Source: Aliikangiella coralliicola (GTDB lineage Bacteria; Pseudomonadota; Gammaproteobacteria; Enterobacterales; Kangiellaceae). From it: a stretch of DNA of 64,000 bases. Location of the stretch: contig NZ_ML660162.1 in the NCBI RefSeq assembly GCF_007004725.1, positions 310,001 to 374,000 of the forward strand, read 5' to 3'. This document shows, piece by piece, positions 1 through 8,661 of this stretch. Below the pieces are notes generated by a model. It did not search any database and had not been told where the DNA came from. It was given only the letters and a program-made list of their open reading frames with translations. Both the position numbers and the translations under genes were made by a program. The stretch's first letter is position 1, and every line of letters begins with the position of its first letter.

Positions 1-54
1 CTCAATCGACGATAGAAGAGCAAAAGAAAAGTAGCCCACGGAAATGTAGTACCA

Positions 55-555
55 ATGGAAACTCCAAAAACACTGTCAATCAGTGAAATCAAGATCAGAA
101 AAGCCAGACTGGAAGATGCCGCTGCGATCTCATCTCTTATTATTCCTTTGTTAAAAAAGTATGTCAGCCACGAATTCACTCCACAAGCTCAAATCACTAT
201 GCTGAACACAATGAGTGAATCAAAAATTGCAGAAAACATAAGCAGGGATTTTGAATATTATCTCGCTGAATATGGCCCTAAAGAAGCCAGCCCAGCAATC
301 TTGGCGGGAGTTATTGGCATGAAAGGAAAAGATCACTTATTTCATTTATTTGTTGCGGAGCGTTTTCATCGAGCGGGAATCGGAAACAAACTTTGGCATT
401 TTATGCTCAGCCAAAACAATGAATCGCAATTTACCGTTTACTCTTCCCGATTTGCTGTGGCGTTTTATCAAAAATTGGGGTTTCAATCAATCGGAGAGCC
501 AATGAAAGAAGGTGGGGTGCTGTGTTATCCGATGGCCGTTGAAGTTAATCGTTAA
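55..555 (+). CDS. GNAT-family N-acetyltransferase
   Basis: A 166-residue single-domain acetyltransferase of the Gcn5 superfamily, expected to move an acetyl group from acetyl-CoA to an amine; the substrate cannot be told. The acetyl-CoA pyrophosphate loop is visible as HRAGIGNKLW (R-x-G-x-G form) directly after the strand HLFHLFVAE. The C-terminal segment AVAFYQKLGFQSIGE is the usual GNAT motif B. There are no membrane segments and no signal peptide. The start at 55 has only a weak, distant GGAA upstream, so it is not certain. The gene stands alone, convergent with the PilZ gene that ends 12 bases downstream. Confidence 0.85.
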   Translation: METPKTLSISEIKIRKARLEDAAAISSLIIPLLKKYVSHEFTPQAQITMLNTMSESKIAENISRDFEYYLAEYGPKEASPAILAGVIGMKGKDHLFHLFVAERFHRAGIGNKLWHFMLSQNNESQFTVYSSRFAVAFYQKLGFQSIGEPMKEGGVLCYPMAVEVNR

Positions 556-566
556 CTAACTTGAGG

Positions 567-842
567 CTAACTGTCCAGCATATATTGGATACCGGCACCG
601 TATCGATTAGTCCACGCAATTCTAGCGACAAGTACTGGCGGATTATCCAGCCCTTCCGCTGATTGCACCTGAATAACTGTGTCAACTTTAAGCAATGAGA
701 GGACTTTCCCTTCGATAAACAATCCGCCATCAGAAAAGTCCATGGTTTGCGTCTTAAACCGCTGAAAAGACTCTCCTGATACAAATACATTGGTGCGAAT
801 AGGTAATCGTTTGTGCTTTCGCTGTTCTGAGTGTTCCGTCAT
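567..842 (-). CDS. PilZ domain protein
   Basis: A 91-residue stand-alone PilZ domain, the small beta-barrel that binds cyclic di-GMP. The two ligand motifs are present: RLPIR near residue 18 (RxxxR) and DFSDGG near residue 37 (D/NxSxxG). With no fused output domain it probably acts as an adaptor that passes the c-di-GMP signal to a partner protein. No neighbouring gene suggests which partner. The family is recognised with good confidence; the process it controls (motility, biofilm or other) cannot be read from the sequence. Confidence 0.85.
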   Translation of the reverse strand: MTEHSEQRKHKRLPIRTNVFVSGESFQRFKTQTMDFSDGGLFIEGKVLSLLKVDTVIQVQSAEGLDNPPVLVARIAWTNRYGAGIQYMLDS

Positions 843-887
843 ATACCAGTATTAATTCAACAAGTTCCTGATATAAAACAGTTTAGT

Positions 888-924
888 TTAATCTCCCTGA
901 ATTACCAACTCAGGGGAGAATTAA
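888..924 (-). terminator. Hairpin behind the Tag-like glycosylase gene
   Basis: An imperfect stem (AATCTCCCTGA against TCAGGGGAGAATT, one bulged base) with a nine-base loop overlaps the stop codon of the minus-strand gene ending at 921. No clear U-tract follows, so it may be a weak terminator or an mRNA 3'-end structure. Confidence 0.4.
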
Positions 925-1613
925 TGATCAGCATTGATGATATTCTCACCGATAGAACAAGAAATGATTCGACTGATTTCTGCCATTGATCGACCACTTT
1001 GTTGCTGCCACTCATTAAAAGCACTTTGTACTGCGGCCAGATCTTTTTGTGAGCTTGGTCGTTTACTCACAATATCCTGACCAATCAAATAAGCACTAAC
1101 ATCACGGGTTAGCAAAAAGGTATCTTTACCAACAGCACGTAAAAAATAGGGACCGGTATTACCGCCAAGACGCGCACCGTTCTTTTTAAGATAAAGCCAC
1201 AGCTGGGTGATTTCATCAACTGGCCAGTCAGCAATAAAGTGACCAAAACCATCATGTTTTTTTGCAAGCATTTTTACAAAATAGGCATTCTCACGCACCG
1301 CTTTAACTTTGGTAAAGTTGCGAATGATACGAGTATCCTGTGCCATTTTCTCAATTTGCTCATCGCTGGCCAACGAGAGTTTTTTCGGTTCGAAATCCCA
1401 CATGACTTCATTAAAACCGGGCCATTTATTTTCAACGACCCGCCACACAAAGCCAGACTGGAAAATCTTTTTAGCCATTGCTGACAAATATTCTCTGTCT
1501 GGTAAAGCGCTCAATTGTTTGGGCGTTTTCACATCCGGCATCAAAGCTTGTAATTCTTCTTCGCCGCCTTTTCTTTTTGCGGCTCGTTTATGAATAACCG
1601 AAAACTTTTCCAT
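921..1613 (-). CDS. DNA-3-methyladenine glycosylase I-like protein
   Basis: 230 residues resembling the Tag family, helix-hairpin-helix-superfamily glycosylases that remove 3-methyladenine from alkylated DNA in base-excision repair. Family-like stretches are the N-terminal FVWRVVENKWPGF segment, ARLGGNTGPYFLRAVGKDTFLLT in the middle and the C-terminal RSMAEISRIISCSIGE. It is longer at the N-terminus than E. coli Tag and belongs to the divergent Tag-like branch, so damage specificity may differ. GAGAAG eight bases before the ATG supports the start. The DsbA-like gene lies just upstream on the same strand (33-base gap), so the two may share a transcript. Confidence 0.75.
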   Translation of the reverse strand: MEKFSVIHKRAAKRKGGEEELQALMPDVKTPKQLSALPDREYLSAMAKKIFQSGFVWRVVENKWPGFNEVMWDFEPKKLSLASDEQIEKMAQDTRIIRNFTKVKAVRENAYFVKMLAKKHDGFGHFIADWPVDEITQLWLYLKKNGARLGGNTGPYFLRAVGKDTFLLTRDVSAYLIGQDIVSKRPSSQKDLAAVQSAFNEWQQQSGRSMAEISRIISCSIGENIINADH

Positions 1614-1646
1614 CAGCGCTTCTCTAAATATTGGTCTAAATATTGG

Positions 1647-2447
1647 CTATTTAGTTTTGCAGCCATTTTCAAGCTTTAAGGTTTCATCAACCACCTTAAA
1701 AACTTCATCATGCCCGCCGGCTGCGGTGATATTAGTCATATACTGATGATTAACCAAAACTTGTGGAACGCTTGATATCTTGTATTTCTGTAATAACTCA
1801 AAGTCAGCTTCAATTGATTTAGTCAAAGCGTCCTGGTTTTGTAGCGTCTCTAAAGCCTTTGCTTTATCAGCGCCTTGTGCCGCTAGAAACTCGGCCGCTT
1901 CTTCGGGTGACGCAAATAATTTCTTTTCCTTGTGAAAACGCTCAAACAATGCCGGTTGCGTTTTCTCCAGCACTCCTAACATCTTCGCCGCATGGTGAAC
2001 CAGAACCATAGAACCGAGTTGTTGATGGCCTAGTGTTGTTGGAATACTCACAAACTTAACTTTATCAGCATTCTGTTTACGCCATGCTTCTGCAGCAGGT
2101 TCAAGATCGTTACAGTGAGGACAGTGATAGGCAAAAAACTCAACTACGACAGGTTCACTACACTCAAATTGCGGCTCGACTTTTTGGTATTTCTCGCCAG
2201 GCTGTACTTTGGCCTGATGTTCGTGCCCGTCGCCGGAATGAGCGTGTCCATGATGATCTGCCTGCGGTTTCTCTGCTTCTGCTACTTTAGGTGTCGCATC
2301 AGCTTGCTTTGGTTGCTCTTTGGTTGCCGCGGCCTTAGATTGAGACGTTTCCGACCCTGAGGCATCCTTTGATTCTTCCGCCTGACAACTTGCCAGTATC
2401 AATACGCTGATAACGATGAATAATTTTACAATGCTGAAATGCTTCAC
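1647..2447 (-). CDS. DsbA-like thiol:disulfide oxidoreductase lipoprotein
   Basis: A thioredoxin-fold protein expected to oxidise or shuffle disulfides in the periplasm. The active site is CPHC (residues 109-112, inside FFAYHCPHCND) and the cis-Pro loop is SSVPQ near the C-terminus. The gene begins at a GTG at 2447, with AGGAG six bases upstream; a 13-codon upstream ATG extension has no such signal. From the GTG the protein opens with a lipoprotein signal ending in LASC (Cys 21), so it is anchored to a membrane, unlike soluble DsbA. Between anchor and fold lies a low-complexity Ala/Lys/Glu linker with a histidine cluster (residues 65-77: DHHGHAHSGDGHEH) that could bind metal. Resembles DsbA/Com1-like lipoproteins. 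Confidence 0.85.
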   Translation of the reverse strand: MKHFSIVKLFIVISVLILASCQAEESKDASGSETSQSKAAATKEQPKQADATPKVAEAEKPQADHHGHAHSGDGHEHQAKVQPGEKYQKVEPQFECSEPVVVEFFAYHCPHCNDLEPAAEAWRKQNADKVKFVSIPTTLGHQQLGSMVLVHHAAKMLGVLEKTQPALFERFHKEKKLFASPEEAAEFLAAQGADKAKALETLQNQDALTKSIEADFELLQKYKISSVPQVLVNHQYMTNITAAGGHDEVFKVVDETLKLENGCKTK

Positions 2448-2572
2448 TGGATCTCCTGAGCTTATGATGATGGTCGGAAAAAACAAGCCAGCATCATAGC
2501 AACATTGACAGAGCAGTTATAGTGAATTGGACCAATTGTCGGATTTTTGGGATAAATTAAACACCCAAAGGC

Positions 2573-3754
2573 TTATGCGGTCACCAGTTCAGCGGGTTTG
2601 GAGCGATAATAATGTGCTAAAAAACAGACCACCATAACACTAACTGCGGTAACTATCAGATAGGCAACAGGATTCGCTGTACCGTCAAAAAATAGCGCCA
2701 ACAGAGGTCCGCCCAGCGCGCCACTCCCAAACCTCAAAGTACCAATTACTGCGGTTGCAGTGCCTGTCTGCTGGCTGAACTGTTGCAAAATAATGGCATC
2801 AGAATTGGCCGAAATGATCATTATGGTAGAAACCATCAACAGTAATGACACAATAATCATTACATTAACCTGAGCAATCACTGCAGCAAAAAACAATCCT
2901 GCCAGCAGGGCCACTACAATCACCGAGTTTTTTAGAATTTTCGGCGAACCAAACCTTGGGACCAGGCGCGTATTAATGAAACTGGCAAGAATAAGACCGC
3001 CAACATTGGCACCAAACAACCAGCTAAATTGCGCCTCAGAGAAGCCAAGCACCTGAATATACAAAAATGAGACTGAAGTAATATAGGTAAAAAAGACAAA
3101 GGAGGCGAGCATCGACACCGCGAGATAACCCTGAGTCAATTTATTAGACAGAACAAGCCGATAACTATTGATAAAGCTTACAGATGGTGCATTTTTGCCA
3201 TCATTTCGCGCCGCTTCAAGTTTAGGGAAAAATATGCTTGCAACAATGAGCATTATTGCTCCGTAAACACCCAAAAACTGAAAAATCAGGCGCCAGTCGT
3301 CGAGCAGCATTAAGTAGCTTCCTAAAGCGGGTGCAACCATGGGAGCGACCATCATAATCATAGAAACATAGGAAAGTCCCTTGGCTGTGTCTTTACCAAA
3401 AAGTTGTCTTATCGCCCCGGGAATAACAACTGTTGCAGCGCCGCCGCTGACTGCTTGCAACAGTCGGAAAATCAGGAATAATTCAACTTGTTGGACAAAA
3501 ACCAACAATACGGTGAAAGTAACAAATCCAAACAATCCAGCAATTAACAAGGGCCTGCGACCGATTCGATCAGCTAAAGGTCCGAATAGGAACATACCAC
3601 CGGCATAACCCGCCAGGTAAATACTAAGTGAGTTCTGGATCGCGCGAATATCAGTGTTTAGCGAATCGGCTATTTGCAGCATCGCCGGTAAATATAGATC
3701 AATCGCCAGCGGAGTGATCGCGAAAATAGCTGCAAAAAGGGGTAAATATCGCAT
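2573..3754 (-). CDS. Bcr/CflA-type MFS drug efflux transporter
   Basis: A 393-residue inner-membrane protein with twelve predicted helices, of the Bcr/CflA (DHA1) branch of the major facilitator superfamily: proton-driven export of drugs or metabolites. Signatures are FAITPLAIDLYLPAM in helix 1, the loop 2-3 motif GPLADRIGRRPLL (MFS motif A) and the motif C-like VAPALGSY segment. GGTGA upstream of the ATG supports the start. The LysR regulator at 3976 is divergent and the 221-base gap between them holds palindromes, so that regulator probably controls this gene. The substrate is unknown. Confidence 0.9.
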   Translation of the reverse strand: MRYLPLFAAIFAITPLAIDLYLPAMLQIADSLNTDIRAIQNSLSIYLAGYAGGMFLFGPLADRIGRRPLLIAGLFGFVTFTVLLVFVQQVELFLIFRLLQAVSGGAATVVIPGAIRQLFGKDTAKGLSYVSMIMMVAPMVAPALGSYLMLLDDWRLIFQFLGVYGAIMLIVASIFFPKLEAARNDGKNAPSVSFINSYRLVLSNKLTQGYLAVSMLASFVFFTYITSVSFLYIQVLGFSEAQFSWLFGANVGGLILASFINTRLVPRFGSPKILKNSVIVVALLAGLFFAAVIAQVNVMIIVSLLLMVSTIMIISANSDAIILQQFSQQTGTATAVIGTLRFGSGALGGPLLALFFDGTANPVAYLIVTAVSVMVVCFLAHYYRSKPAELVTA

Positions 3755-3876
3755 TGAGAATCACCAATCAAAGTTATCCGTTGATCAAAATCCATTGCCA
3801 AGAAAACCTCTTCCTTGAGGCCAAGCCTGCAGACTGAATGCAAGTTCGATGGTGAATATTTTAGCTTTTGACTAAC

Positions 3877-3903
3877 TATACGTATATAGCATAGTATTAA
3901 TAC
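3877..3903. promoter_or_regulatory. Paired palindromes between efflux gene and LysR gene
   Basis: Two perfect 10-base palindromes, TATACGTATA (3877-3886) and GTATTAATAC (3894-3903), lie in the divergent intergenic region. LysR-type regulators commonly bind such interrupted AT-rich dyads between their own gene and the target. Candidate operator only. Confidence 0.4.
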
Positions 3904-3975
3904 CAACTATTACAAATGAACATACATAAGCACAGCGTACTTCGATTGAAATGCCCGTAAATACGAGTTTATTCG

Positions 3976-4878
3976 ATGAAAACCAACCTACCTGATTTCA
4001 GTCTGTTACCGGCATTAAAAACCCTGTTAATCGAGAAAAACGTTTCTCGTGCTGCAGACAAGATGAATCTGTCTCAACCTGCAATGAGCAGAATTTTCAC
4101 TCGGCTAAAATCAGAATTTAACGATCCCTTAATGGTCAGAACCGGCAACCAATACCAACTGACACCCCGTGGCCATATTGTATTGCAACAACTGAATCAG
4201 TTAATGCCGCAACTCGAAGCGATTTGGCAGAGTGATGATTTGCCACTATCGGAAATTGAGCAAACGCTGGTTTTGTCAGGAACGGATATGGATATTGTTT
4301 ATGTCAGTGAACGGATTCACCAAATTCAATTACAGGCACCTAAACTTCATCTGGCGATAAGAAGCGGTAACCCGCGCATTTTTGATGATGTGATCAATGG
4401 AGAGGTCGACCTGGCATTAACGGCTTTTGAAGATGAACGTGCAGGCTTATACCGAAAAATAGTCACCGATGAGCCTTTCGTAGTGGTCACCGGTAAAAAT
4501 AATCCGTACACACCAGAAACGCTCGATTTGGACAACTATCTTCAATCTCGCCACGGGAAATTCTCATTTGCAGAATCAACCCGCGGCAGAATAGATGCAG
4601 CGTTAAAACATATGGGATTGAAAAGACAGATCAGCCTTTCACTACCAACATTCTTACAGATCCCTTCATTTTTAGCGGATCCCCACATACTTTTTTCAGT
4701 TCCCCAAAGTTTTGCTAATTATCTGGCGCAACACTTTGAAGTCAAAATATTGCCACTTCCTTTTGAGGTGCAATCACTATCGATTTATCTATATTGGCAT
4801 GAACGGCTTCATTTCAGCCAGTTACACCGGTGGGTTCGTGAATCTTTGCTGAAACCAGCTAGCGACAACCTGAATTAA
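3976..4878 (+). CDS. LysR-family transcriptional regulator
   Basis: 300 residues with an N-terminal winged helix-turn-helix (residues about 8-65: LPALKTLLIEKNVSRAADKMNLSQPAMSRIFTRL) and a periplasmic-binding-protein-like effector domain. It most likely responds to a small molecule and controls the divergent Bcr-type efflux gene. NLSQPAMSR is the recognition-helix region typical of this family. There is no strong ribosome site before the ATG; the length agrees with the family. The effector cannot be inferred. Confidence 0.9.
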   Translation: MKTNLPDFSLLPALKTLLIEKNVSRAADKMNLSQPAMSRIFTRLKSEFNDPLMVRTGNQYQLTPRGHIVLQQLNQLMPQLEAIWQSDDLPLSEIEQTLVLSGTDMDIVYVSERIHQIQLQAPKLHLAIRSGNPRIFDDVINGEVDLALTAFEDERAGLYRKIVTDEPFVVVTGKNNPYTPETLDLDNYLQSRHGKFSFAESTRGRIDAALKHMGLKRQISLSLPTFLQIPSFLADPHILFSVPQSFANYLAQHFEVKILPLPFEVQSLSIYLYWHERLHFSQLHRWVRESLLKPASDNLN

Positions 4879-4917
4879 TCTCAATTTCAAATAAAAAATA
4901 AATTCGCTTAAAAAAAT

Positions 4918-5415
4918 TTAACCTTCCTTCAACACTTCAAGTAAGGCACTTTTTGCATCAGGGCAATGGTAAATAGTATTAACAACTTTAAAAAATGCAC
5001 ATTCAATTTCGATAACCTCTTGCTGCAGTACCATTAATAAAAGCTTATCAGAATCAGTATTTTCCAATCGGTAAAACCCCGATGATAAGTTGCGATCATC
5101 GAAATCTGTTTGCGCCAGGTAATCTTCTTTATCAAATCGATAGAGATTAACCGATGTATCCTCTGACTCATCCAGCTTTAAAACGACAAATGTGCGCGGC
5201 GTTGATAAAAAATCACGTTGTGCGGCATAAACAATATGGTTAACCTGTCGTTCAGTTTCAGTATGTGAAAATACAGCCCAGTCTGCTGCAGGATCTATCT
5301 GTGGAGAGGGGATTGTGTTAATTTTAATTGGTTGCATATTTTTAATCGCATAAGAAATAATGAACGGCTGTGGGTGTAAACCATTAGCAGGCCCAACCAG
5401 TTCGATGATAGCCAT
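4918..5415 (-). CDS. Hypothetical protein
   Basis: A 165-residue soluble protein I do not recognise. It has no signal peptide, membrane segment or cysteine motif. It is acidic in the middle (DESEDTSVNLYRFDKEDYLAQTDFDDRNL) and appears to be mixed alpha/beta. It ends 40 bases from the LysR stop codon (convergent) and is preceded by a short 18-base tandem repeat. It is real on length and normal codon use; its function is unknown. Confidence 0.6.
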   Translation of the reverse strand: MAIIELVGPANGLHPQPFIISYAIKNMQPIKINTIPSPQIDPAADWAVFSHTETERQVNHIVYAAQRDFLSTPRTFVVLKLDESEDTSVNLYRFDKEDYLAQTDFDDRNLSSGFYRLENTDSDKLLLMVLQQEVIEIECAFFKVVNTIYHCPDAKSALLEVLKEG

Positions 5416-5442
5416 ATATTACCACTAAGTATACTGGCCTGG

Positions 5443-5496
5443 ATAAAGACAAGGGTTTAGATAAAGACAGGGGCTTGAATAAAGGCAGGGTTCTTA
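5443..5496. repeat. 18-bp tandem repeat, three copies
   Basis: Three successive imperfect 18-base units (5443-5460, 5461-5478, 5479-5496), each beginning ATAAAGRCA and containing AGGG, lie just upstream of the hypothetical gene at 4918-5415. Probably slippage-derived; it could affect that gene's promoter. Confidence 0.7.
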
Positions 5497-5639
5497 AATC
5501 AACAAAACGCTTAAGACCAAACCTTCAAATACCGAATGTTTTGCGTAATACTGAACCCAGCAGCAACTTATCGGTCGTATATTCAACAAGTATTAGTTAA
5601 CTCGCCGGGTTAATCATTTTAACGTAGGAATTCAGGTTT

Positions 5640-7127
5640 ATGTTTCGTCAGCTCTTAATCGCATTACTTATAGTTGGTACCAGTTTTTCAGTTTCTGCAA
5701 AAATTAAATTTAATCAGGCCCAGTTGGAAACTGATTTTAAGATCACCCATCCGGTAGAGGTCGTCAACTTACTTGGCCTTGAACACAAGCAGCTTATTAT
5801 TTTTGGAGAAAACGAAGACAAAACCCGCCTTCTGGCAATTTATCGTTTTGACAAAGCAAGCCAGCAATATATTTTCGATAGCGAAACTGAAATTCCGGAA
5901 AACTTTCTCGCTTATGATTTTCTTGAAACTCAGCAAAAGCATAAACTGATTTTTCAAACTAACCAGGCATTAGTTGAATATTCCCCTACAAATCAGTCTT
6001 TCAAAACCTTTTCCGAAATCAACTCTATTTACCTTAGACCAAAAGCACAATTTCTCGCGAATAAAGACTTTATCAATGATATTAACGGTGACGATCGGGA
6101 AGATATTACGATAGTTGACTTTAAAAGCATTCATTTGTTTATGCAAAACGAACAAGGTGGTTTTACCCAACAATCTGTGCCCGTCACGCCCAAAATTCAG
6201 CATAATAGAGAATCGGCAACATACAACGAAACGCCGCTGTTTTTTGCCGACTTAAATCACGATGCCAAAAAAGACCTGATTACAGTGAAAGACGCAGGCT
6301 TAAAAGTATTTCCGCAAAATGGCAACGGAACCTTCAAACCGCAGGCCCATAATTTACAATTGCCCATTGATATCAGCGCATTAGATTGGTGGGAAATTCG
6401 CGAGTCAGATGGCGAGTCGCTTGATCAAAATGAACTTTCTCACCGAACGATTGACCGCATTGAAGATATTAACAATGATCAGATTCCCGACTTGCTGGTA
6501 AAATTTAGCCAAAGTGAAGGAGTGCTTGATCGCCAGAATGACTATGAAATTTACCTCGGAAAAATTGTCGAAGGTGCTATCAGCTATCCTGATAAACCAG
6601 ATGATGTTATTTCCGCAGATGGTACCATCGCCGGACTCAAGATTATCGATATTGACGGTGACAAACGCTCCGAAATAATGGTCGCGAGCTTTGATATCGG
6701 CGTCTCTCAAATCATAGGCGCACTGCTTTCCGGCAGCATTGATCAAGATATTTATTTTTTTAAAATGGATGAAAATGACCGCTTTGGCGAAGAGCCAAAC
6801 GTGGACAAAGAAGTCGAGCTCAATTTTAGCCTATCTTCAGGGAAAAGCGGCGAACCGGTAGTAAAAGTCGCTGATTTTAACGGCGACGGAGTAAAAGATC
6901 TGATGTTTTCCGATGGTGAAAAAACGCTAAAGACTTATCAGGGAAATGATAGTCAAAAACTGTTCGCCCGTAAGTCAACGAAGCATAAAGTACTCATTCC
7001 AAAAGATGGCGAGCTGGTTGAAACTACCGATATTAATAACGATGGCAAAGAAGACATTATTATTCGCTATGGCCGACAAGACGACGAAAAACTGAGTAAT
7101 AAGATCATCCTGCTGATTGCAAGCTAG
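5640..7127 (+). CDS. Secreted FG-GAP/VCBS-repeat protein
   Basis: 495 residues with a signal peptide (cleavage near VSA-K, residue 21) and at least six Asp-rich calcium-loop motifs of the FG-GAP/VCBS type: DINGDDREDITIV, DLNHDAKKDLITV, DINNDQIPDLLV, DIDGDKRSEIMV, DFNGDGVKDLMF and DINNDGKEDIII. These usually build an integrin-alpha-like beta-propeller. The protein should be periplasmic or exported and bind calcium; its role (scaffold, adhesion, ligand binding) is unknown. It is a single-gene unit followed by a strong hairpin. Confidence 0.85.
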   Translation: MFRQLLIALLIVGTSFSVSAKIKFNQAQLETDFKITHPVEVVNLLGLEHKQLIIFGENEDKTRLLAIYRFDKASQQYIFDSETEIPENFLAYDFLETQQKHKLIFQTNQALVEYSPTNQSFKTFSEINSIYLRPKAQFLANKDFINDINGDDREDITIVDFKSIHLFMQNEQGGFTQQSVPVTPKIQHNRESATYNETPLFFADLNHDAKKDLITVKDAGLKVFPQNGNGTFKPQAHNLQLPIDISALDWWEIRESDGESLDQNELSHRTIDRIEDINNDQIPDLLVKFSQSEGVLDRQNDYEIYLGKIVEGAISYPDKPDDVISADGTIAGLKIIDIDGDKRSEIMVASFDIGVSQIIGALLSGSIDQDIYFFKMDENDRFGEEPNVDKEVELNFSLSSGKSGEPVVKVADFNGDGVKDLMFSDGEKTLKTYQGNDSQKLFARKSTKHKVLIPKDGELVETTDINNDGKEDIIIRYGRQDDEKLSNKIILLIAS

Positions 7128-7139
7128 TCTCAAGTCCCG

Positions 7140-7178
7140 AATTAACCTGAGTTTTAACTCAAGTAACTCAGGTTAATT
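7140..7178 (+). terminator. Terminator-like hairpin after the FG-GAP gene
   Basis: A perfect 14-bp stem (core TTAACCTGAGTT at 7142-7153 and AACTCAGGTTAA at 7165-7176, plus AA/TT at the base) with an 11-base loop, 13 bases after the stop codon. Only a short T-run follows. Confidence 0.65.
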
Positions 7179-7367
7179 TCTCGAGAATTTCACACTATTC
7201 ACTTTATAAATACCGTCAAGCATCGATTTTTCAAAATAAAATAATCGTTATATCAATAAATGCTATTTGAATTTAATCTTTAGCATTATTATGATTCTGT
7301 GAACCTGGTAATAGCCTGAATGGAACAGGCAAGCTCCGATTTTTAACCCCAACAAGATTGTTATTCG

Positions 7368-8585
7368 ATGAAACCAATTAACCGATCTCAAAAACTCAGC
7401 GGCGTCTGCTACGATATTCGTGGTCCGGTATTAGAAGAAGCCAGACGACTAGAAGAAGAAGGCCATAAAATTCTGAAATTGAATATCGGTAACCCTGCGC
7501 CATTCGGTTTCGAAGCACCGGATGATATTCTAAAAGACGTCATTCATAATTTACCAACCGCACAAGGTTATGGGCCGTCAAATGGTCTTTACTCTGCCAA
7601 GGTTGCAATTCATCAGTACTACCAGACCTTCGGTTTACTCGATACTTCTGTGGATGATATTTACGTTGGCAACGGGGTCAGCGAATTAATTGTCATGGCA
7701 ATGCAGGCCTTGTTAAATGATGGCGATGAAATTCTGGTTCCGTCTCCAGATTATCCTTTGTGGACTGCTGCCATAAAATTATCCGGCGGGACACCGGTTC
7801 ATTATGTTTGCGATGAAGCGTCAGATTGGTACCCAGATCTCGATGATATAAAAAGCAAAATTACCGCTAAAACCCGGGCAATTATTATCATTAATCCTAA
7901 CAACCCTACAGGTGCTGTTTATCCAAAAGAAATTCTGCAAGGTATTACTCAACTTGCCAGAGAAAATAACCTGATTATCTACAGTGACGAAATATACGAT
8001 AAAATATTGTATAACGGTGCTAAGCATATCCCGATAGCAACGCTGAGTGACGACGTTTTCTGTATAACCTTTGGTGGTCTGTCAAAAAATTACCGGGTGG
8101 CTGGATTTCGCGTCGGCTGGATGATCTTAACCGGCCCGAAAAGACTCGCCCAAAATTATATCGGCGGCCTCGATATCTTGTCATCGATGAGACTCTGCGC
8201 CAATATTCCAATGCAACATGCGATTCAAACAGCACTCGGCGGCTACCAAAGTATTTACGACCTGACCGCCGACGATGGGCGACTTTATCAACAAATGGAG
8301 CTCAGCTATCAATTAGTGAATGCAATTCCAGGCGTTAGTTGTACTCGTCCTAAAGGCGCGATGTACCTTTTTCCTAAAATTGATATCGAAAGATTTAATA
8401 TTAAGGATGACGAACAGTTTGTTCTGGATTTTTTACGTGAAAAACAAGTGCTATTAGTTCACGGTCGTGCATTTAATTGGCGAAAGCCCGATCATTTTAG
8501 AATTGTTTTCTTGCCCCATCACGAAGAACTTGAACAAGCAATTATGGCCTTAGGAGAATTTCTGGATGGTTATCAGCAGGTTTAG
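7368..8585 (+). CDS. alaA: Glutamate-pyruvate aminotransferase AlaA
   Basis: A 405-residue class I PLP aminotransferase that matches E. coli AlaA (YfbQ) almost throughout as I remember it, including NVCYDIRGPVL-like GVCYDIRGPVL at the start, KLNIGNPAPFGF, VGNGVSELIV, INPNNPTGAVY, DEIYDKILY and MRLCANIPMQHAIQTALGGYQS. It makes alanine from pyruvate with glutamate as amino donor, in the cytoplasm. The PLP lysine is in GGLSKNYRVAGFRVGW. Length equals the E. coli enzyme. It is monocistronic and faces the TPR gene of the TonB operon across a shared hairpin. Confidence 0.96.
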   Translation: MKPINRSQKLSGVCYDIRGPVLEEARRLEEEGHKILKLNIGNPAPFGFEAPDDILKDVIHNLPTAQGYGPSNGLYSAKVAIHQYYQTFGLLDTSVDDIYVGNGVSELIVMAMQALLNDGDEILVPSPDYPLWTAAIKLSGGTPVHYVCDEASDWYPDLDDIKSKITAKTRAIIIINPNNPTGAVYPKEILQGITQLARENNLIIYSDEIYDKILYNGAKHIPIATLSDDVFCITFGGLSKNYRVAGFRVGWMILTGPKRLAQNYIGGLDILSSMRLCANIPMQHAIQTALGGYQSIYDLTADDGRLYQQMELSYQLVNAIPGVSCTRPKGAMYLFPKIDIERFNIKDDEQFVLDFLREKQVLLVHGRAFNWRKPDHFRIVFLPHHEELEQAIMALGEFLDGYQQV

Positions 8586-8602
8586 TCAATGAGAGCAATT
8601 CA

Positions 8603-8641
8603 AATACAAGTGGTTTCCATCAAAATTAAACCACTTGTATT
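8603..8641. terminator. Bidirectional terminator between alaA and the TonB-operon TPR gene
   Basis: A perfect 14-bp inverted repeat (AATACAAGTGGTTT at 8603-8616, its complement at 8628-8641) with an 11-base loop sits between two convergent stop codons and could serve both strands. Confidence 0.7.
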
Positions 8642-8661
8642 AATTGATTAAGAAATTTTGC

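Noticed and set aside
545-790. 81-codon frame overlapping the PilZ gene
   Set aside because: Same-strand shadow frame; the PilZ frame has both c-di-GMP motifs.
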